Part shown: in pieces, positions 58,591 through 64,000 of the stretch
Layout of the letters: each line of letters begins with the position of its first letter
Numbering within the stretch: position 1 is the stretch's first letter
NCBI GenBank assembly: GCA_964030475.1
Contig: CAXIPT010000002.1
Span: forward strand, 17,660,790 to 17,724,789
Direction: 5' to 3'
From: Tethya wilhelma
Taxonomy: Eukaryota; Porifera; Demospongiae; Tethyida; Tethyidae
DNA length: 64,000 nt
The notes under the pieces: generated by a model
The model's input: the letters and a program-made list of their open reading frames with translations, nothing else
The model's database searches: none
Told to the model about the DNA's origin: nothing
Program-made: the position numbers and the translations under genes

Positions 58591-60012
58591 GGTATCACAC
58601 TCAACCGTGCTGGATAGCGGTCACTGGTGTGTGCAAACAACAGTCAAAAAGACGCTCCACACAAACACTAATCGAATCACGATTCTCCCCAAGTATAAGC
58701 CTGAATGAAGTATAGTCTCACCAGTATGAGGAGGACAGTACTTCGTCAAGCAGTACTTAGCTACACTGCTACAAGCACCCCCAGCCAACACACTACAATA
58801 AGGAATGTTATCTCTCAACAATTGAAACAGCTATGGCAACTTAAACTTTAGTGGGAGCACTCAACTTGTAGAAGTAAATGGCTCGGTGGGCCACTATCTA
58901 GGAACTATTGTAAACAGATGGGCAACAGATGCCACTTTTCCAATATGTACAGAGACGCCTAATAGTCCAAGTAACACAAATTACCGCATACTTCTAAAAG
59001 CTGTAAATCACTTTTTCAAATTGATTTCATTCTCCAGTCCTTTCGTAACATACATGACTATAGAGTGGACCATTTTGAAAATGAGACACACACACACATG
59101 CACACACACACACATTGAGGGTGGTAGTATAGAAAACACACAACAACATTGTTCTTGAGAAGGTGGATGTTTTTCAAGTGTTTCCAGACAACCTGCACTA
59201 TGTATCAGTACATGGTACATACAAGCTACCTATCTGTGTCAAATCATGTCAAGCAAGCAGACAAAGTCACAATGGAGCTGCAAAGTTCTCACTGAAAGTA
59301 CAAATTCATTGTATTCCTCTTTTTGTACATGTGTCAATGAAGCATGAACCTAGCTGAATAGAGGCACTAAATATTAATATGCAGCATGACAGCTAGTAGG
59401 GTGTGCACAGCACTAGAGTGGACTTGGTGGGAAAGCAGACAAAATACACCTATATAGCTACATGTTTGTGGCGGTGCTGAAGTCATGTCAACGCAAAGGT
59501 ATCCCCCACTATCTCCAGTCTAGCATGCAAGTATGTACCATTTAGAGTGAACGCCACACTACACTAGGCAATTTCTAATAAAATTTTCTGTTGAATCAAT
59601 ACGTGACACGAGAAGGCCAAATGCAGTTAGCTGCACTTTTTGGCCACAATAAAACAAGCCGAGAGACACACATTATTGAACACAGGTCAATGAGGCCATA
59701 CACACAGGAGAACATGTCACCTCAGCTCACCATCTGTGTTTTGGCCTCCAGCCTCTTTTTTCTTCTCAATCTGGCTCTTTGTTCATACGTCAAGCTCGAG
59801 TCATATCGGTCACTGGCACTCTTAGCAGCTGCTACTTCAGTCATTGTAGGTCCAGTACCAAACTAGTAATGAGATATAAACAGCTAACAACTCAAAATCT
59901 AACTGAAGCAAAGTGCGAAGTGCTAATTCTCTCAAGTGAGTGCGGTTGTGGGAAGTTGTATCACAAGATCAAAAGGCGCTCTTCCTGTCCCGCTAAATTT
60001 TAATTAATGCCA
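58591..60012. repeat. Tandem duplication of 1,422 bp, unit 1
   Basis: Apparently identical to the next unit: all open frames in it recur at +1,422 with the same translation. Confidence 0.93.
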
Positions 60013-61433
60013 GGTATCACACTCAACCGTGCTGGATAGCGGTCACTGGTGTGTGCAAACAACAGTCAAAAAGACGCTCCACACAAACACTAATCGAATC
60101 ACGATTCTCCCCAAGTATAAGCCTGAATGAAGTATAGTCTCACCAGTATGAGGAGGACAGTACTTCGTCAAGCAGTACTTAGCTACACTGCTACAAGCAC
60201 CCCCAGCCAACACACTACAATAAGGAATGTTATCTCTCAACAATTGAAACAGCTATGGCAACTTAAACTTTAGTGGGAGCACTCAACTTGTAGAAGTAAA
60301 TGGCTCGGTGGGCCACTATCTAGGAACTATTGTAAACAGATGGGCAACAGATGCCACTTTTCCAATATGTACAGAGACGCCTAATAGTCCAAGTAACACA
60401 AATTACCGCATACTTCTAAAAGCTGTAAATCACTTTTTCAAATTGATTTCATTCTCCAGTCCTTTCGTAACATACATGACTATAGAGTGGACCATTTTGA
60501 AAATGAGACACACACACACATGCACACACACACACATTGAGGGTGGTAGTATAGAAAACACACAACAACATTGTTCTTGAGAAGGTGGATGTTTTTCAAG
60601 TGTTTCCAGACAACCTGCACTATGTATCAGTACATGGTACATACAAGCTACCTATCTGTGTCAAATCATGTCAAGCAAGCAGACAAAGTCACAATGGAGC
60701 TGCAAAGTTCTCACTGAAAGTACAAATTCATTGTATTCCTCTTTTTGTACATGTGTCAATGAAGCATGAACCTAGCTGAATAGAGGCACTAAATATTAAT
60801 ATGCAGCATGACAGCTAGTAGGGTGTGCACAGCACTAGAGTGGACTTGGTGGGAAAGCAGACAAAATACACCTATATAGCTACATGTTTGTGGCGGTGCT
60901 GAAGTCATGTCAACGCAAAGGTATCCCCCACTATCTCCAGTCTAGCATGCAAGTATGTACCATTTAGAGTGAACGCCACACTACACTAGGCAATTTCTAA
61001 TAAAATTTTCTGTTGAATCAATACGTGACACGAGAAGGCCAAATGCAGTTAGCTGCACTTTTTGGCCACAATAAAACAAGCCGAGAGACACACATTATTG
61101 AACACAGGTCAATGAGGCCATACACACAGGAGAACATGTCACCTCAGCTCACCATCTGTGTTTTGGCCTCCAGCCTCTTTTTTCTTCTCAATCTGGCTCT
61201 TTGTTCATACGTCAAGCTCGAGTCATATCGGTCACTGGCACTCTTAGCAGCTGCTACTTCAGTCATTGTAGGTCCAGTACCAAACTAGTAATGAGATATA
61301 AACAGCTAACAACTCAAAATCTAACTGAAGCAAAGTGCGAAGTGCTAATTCTCTCAAGTGAGTGCGGTTGTGGGAAGTTGTATCACAAGATCAAAAGGCG
61401 CTCTTCCTGTCCCGCTAAATTTTAATTAATGCC
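60013..61433. repeat. Tandem duplication of 1,422 bp, unit 2
   Basis: Second unit, ending near a more GC-rich stretch (61430-61470) upstream of the CIB gene. Confidence 0.93.
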
Positions 61434-61621
61434 CCCGGCGTTGACCTAGCTAGCTGGCCGACCTCAAGCTAATCAGCACGTGCAGCAAATAACTGCTAAT
61501 CACAGCTGAGTGTGAATCACACTTTCTAATTCTTGCAGTTTGCACCAACAATGACAACTCAAATGAGGTGAGAAAAATAGGCCAGGTCTCTGTTCTAGGG
61601 AGTGCCTGAATGATAAAAATT

Positions 61622-62702
61622 ATGGGCATCTGCCAGTCTTACTCAGTGCTCACTGAACAGGAGGTGTTCATCTATCAGGTATAGCCAATTTATAGGCATT
61701 GTTTGTGAACCATTCACATTCATTGCATAGTAATTTTGTAGAATGTCACTGGATTTAGTAAAGCAGAGATTCAGTAGTAAGTTACAAGTATAGATTTGCA
61801 TTTCATTCATTGTGATTGCTGAATAGTTTGAGTGTTTCTTTCTTTCATGGATGTAGTGCATTCAAGAGGTTCTATAATGTTGACCCACTTGCATTCTATG
61901 AGCACAGGCTTGGAAGAGTGCCTATTAATACTGTTGCTGATACAATTGAAGAGTTGCAGGTACTACAGTCTACGCTTGTAGAGCTATTTTACCAGCAGCA
62001 TTATTAATCATGGTTTAATATTGCAGGCAAATCCATTAAGGTATCGCGTTTGTCAAGTATTCTGCAGCAGTCGGTCTGGCTTTATGGACTTTGATGATTT
62101 CCTAGAACTTGTTTTTGTGATGAGCAACCATGTGAGTAATTTACTGTATAGTTTATTAGTTTCGCCACTTTCTAAACTAACTTTCTAAACTAACTTTCTC
62201 TGTATGTTTATCTCAGGCATCTCTTGTTCAGAAACTATCTTGGGCTTTCCAATTGTATGGTTAGTGATAATTATTATTTTTAGTTCAATTGACGTACACT
62301 ATTGTAGTAGCACTAGATCAGCTACTATGCCTTTCTTTAATTTTGGGACAGATTTCAATAATGATAATGCAATATGTCCCAAGGACATAGTTGCTTTACT
62401 TACTCTGGTATCTGGAGGCACCATGTCACAGGAGAGCATGGACAAAGTTGCTGATCAGGTTATTAATGTAACCTGTTCACTTGCAATAAATTTATCCCTT
62501 CTACTTCATGCTGTATTAGGTATTTAATGAGGCAGATCTGGATGGTGATCGATTGCTCAGCTTCCAAGAGTTTGAAAGGATTATGACACTGCACTCAGCA
62601 CCTGAATTCTTGGAGTAAGTACAATCATGGTACTCAACAATGCCTTTTTTAACACTGCCACTTTCTTTTTACAACTGCAGAAATTTCCGTTTTGTCCTAT
62701 GA
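61622..62702 (+). CDS. CIB2: CIB-family calcium sensor (EF-hand), N-myristoylated
   Basis: Exons 61622-61678, 61742-61776, 61857-61959, 62027-62131, 62217-62259, 62352-62458, 62520-62614 and 62681-62702 chain in frame to about 188 residues. MGICQS is a good N-myristoylation signal. FSSRSGFMDFDDF-like pseudo-EF-hands precede two canonical calcium loops, DFNNDNAICPKD and DLDGDRLLSFQEF. The C-terminus EFLENFRFVL is the CIB family ending. CIB1-4 bind integrin tails and other partners, and CIB2/3 work with TMC channels in animals; which subtype this is cannot be fixed by eye. A short upstream ATG exon at 61551 was not used because the 61622 start gives the family N-terminus. Confidence 0.87.
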
Positions 62703-62873
62703 AGACTATTACATTAATCTGATTCTAAATCCTAACATTATAATATTATGCTGGCTGAAATCATCTGTGTTACTCATGTTATGCATGTGAATGAGAGGAC
62801 TGGTTCAGAATCGTGGTAGTGGGCGGGGCTCGCTTACCATCCTATTTGGTAGGTGGGGCAGAAGTTATTAAGA

Positions 62874-63411
62874 ATGACGTTGCGTGTTTTATTATTAAAA
62901 CCAGAGGTGCAGGTGACTTTCGAAACTCATCAAGAAGACACAAAGCTGTTCATCAGCGTATATGAGGTGTTTCTACGCCATTTTATCGACAGGATAAAGT
63001 ATAATGGTGAGTCAATGAATCGTAGAAATGGGTTGAAATGCTAGACTAGCCTTTGGCGGGCTTTGGATGGTAGCTGAATTTCTATTTAAAGCATACTACA
63101 TGTGGATAGTCTCAGTATTTAGACAGTGTATCACTATGCTTACATAAACACTGAAGATTATGTGTCCATTCACAACTGTTTGAGTTTTATGATAATGCTG
63201 TACCAAGTTGAAAACATACTTTTAAAGTGGTACTAGTATATTTAAAATTCCATGTTTCTTTCTACAGTATTAAAAGTATCACGCACGTACACACATGCAC
63301 ACCTTCTCTCACAGTCAAGTGGTGGAGGGTTCACGTTGGTGGACTTCACAGTTCCCACGAGAGATGTGCCAATGTCCCATCCTGCGGCTGAGGCCCCTCT
63401 CTGCTCCGATG
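62874..63411 (+). CDS. 5' part of an unrecognised gene
   Basis: Exon 1 from ATG 62874 (MTLRVLLLKPEVQVTFETH) ends at a GT donor near 63007. Exon 2 starts after CTACAG at 63268 in matching phase and reads LLSQSSGGGFTLVDFTVPTRDVP before a donor at about 63411. The frame stays open across the junction, which supports a real gene, but no family is recognised. The gene would run off the window. Confidence 0.5.
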
Positions 63412-64000
63412 TAAGTGCATATCATCAGATAATTATTCTCTGTGTGTACTAACAATTGATTTGGCTCATTCAACTGTCATGAGGGTTTGTACACAAAGTG
63501 GCTTATGTTTTGAATGCTGCATTATTTTAGTGGTTGTCTGTCCTCTTTCATTATGAGACAGACACAACTGTTTAAATTGTTTATGCTAGTACTCCAACCG
63601 TTAACCCAGAAAGACACGGCCTTTGTTCCTAGGCTTTATCTATCAACCATTGGTAGCACTTTTTATCTCTGGGTGTTCGTATTGTGTAGGAAGTCCCATT
63701 TTGTAATCTGCAAGCAGTGTTGTTGTTCCTCTTTACCTATGGGAGGTCGTGAATCCTCTTAGCATGTCAGATGTTTTTCTCCATTTTGTTGTCTCCCTCT
63801 CCATGTTTAACGTTACTCCATTGTGGTCACATGCAGTGGTGTGGTGTTTGTTTAGAATGGTGGTTAAGGCAAGAATTTACTCAAGCACACAAAGTAATGT
63901 TTACTTTTGCTTCTCCACAAAACTGTTTGAGGTTGATTTTGAGTCTCTTGTGGAATTGCTCAATGCATGCTTAACACTTACTCAACTGATGCAGCTGTGT
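63412..64000. other. No further exon recognised
   Basis: Probably an intron of the gene starting at 62874. Short plus-strand open frames lack splice support. Confidence 0.4.

Larger units (their letters stand above)
54177..61621. other. 7.4-kb region without recognised coding exons
   Basis: It lies upstream of both supervillin (-) and CIB (+). GT tracts occur at about 54180-54211 and 55950-55991, a CT tract at 57713-57761, and there are two tandem duplications (below). The first supervillin exon(s) may be here, but I could not identify one. Short open frames repeat between the duplicate units and look non-coding. Confidence 0.5.

Noticed and set aside
58591..61433. Repeated open frames (66-91 codons) as duplicated small genes
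   Set aside because: No start context, splice support or recognisable protein; both copies are simply parts of an identical DNA duplication.

Overview
The window is about 64 kb of animal nuclear DNA. Genes have many short introns (mostly 50 to 500 bp) with GT-AG borders, and the proteins are typical of metazoans: an EB1 protein, supervillin, ATAD2, a GAF phosphodiesterase, ATRAID, a CIB calcium sensor and TBC1D25. Gene packing is tight, CA/GT microsatellites are everywhere, and near-identical tandem duplications are common. This suggests an early-branching, compact and heterozygous animal genome. A demosponge is my best guess, but it is an inference from gene style and not from a marker gene.

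Layout. 1-3.9 kb (+): a cluster of acyl-protein thioesterase copies, one whole but with an in-frame TGA, two partial. 3.6-9.4 kb (-): a peroxiredoxin-like selenoprotein gene whose in-frame TGA lies in a W-U-P-Y-C motif. It has four candidate terminal exons, each followed by its own SECIS-like hairpin, produced partly by a 1,544-bp tandem duplication that also copied the last thioesterase exons on the other strand. 9.8-12.7 kb (-): EB1/MAPRE with a 740-bp internal exon duplication. 13-14.3 kb (+): intronless WASP-like protein. 14.5-15.8 kb (+): ATRAID. 15.8-18.6 kb (-): GAF-PDE. 18.9-20.2 kb (+): an unrecognised 222-residue protein and ACOT13. 20.6-27.8 kb (+): ATAD2, again with duplicated exons. 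28.2-30.7 kb (+): ABHD6-like lipase. 31.0-32.4 kb (-): a second, shorter selenoprotein of the same family with its own SECIS. 32.7-36.4 kb (-): TBC1D25-like. 36.7-40.7 kb (+): a long coiled-coil protein. 40.8-41.9 kb (-): a type II membrane glycosyltransferase. 42.8-54.2 kb (-): supervillin, 5' end not found and interrupted by a 375-bp assembly gap. 54.2-61.6 kb: no recognised gene, two tandem duplications. 61.6-62.7 kb (+): CIB-type EF-hand protein. 62.9 kb to the end (+): start of an unrecognised gene.

The most notable content is the pair of UxxC peroxiredoxin-like selenoprotein genes. Both put TGA at the first position of a thioredoxin-type CxxC motif, both splice in frame on either side of it, and both have hairpins with ATGA / AA / TGAT core elements downstream. 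The larger gene carries an array of alternative 3' ends (type A and type B exons, two each), so a choice of last exon would also choose the SECIS. The two exon types differ in a C-terminal Cys motif.

Most genes are unrelated housekeeping or cytoskeletal functions in divergent or convergent pairs; there is no operon-like pathway here. Repeats include tRNA-derived SINE copies, three related inverted-repeat MITE-like elements and a nested foldback element. All coding models are read by eye from splice signals and family resemblance; no search was run.
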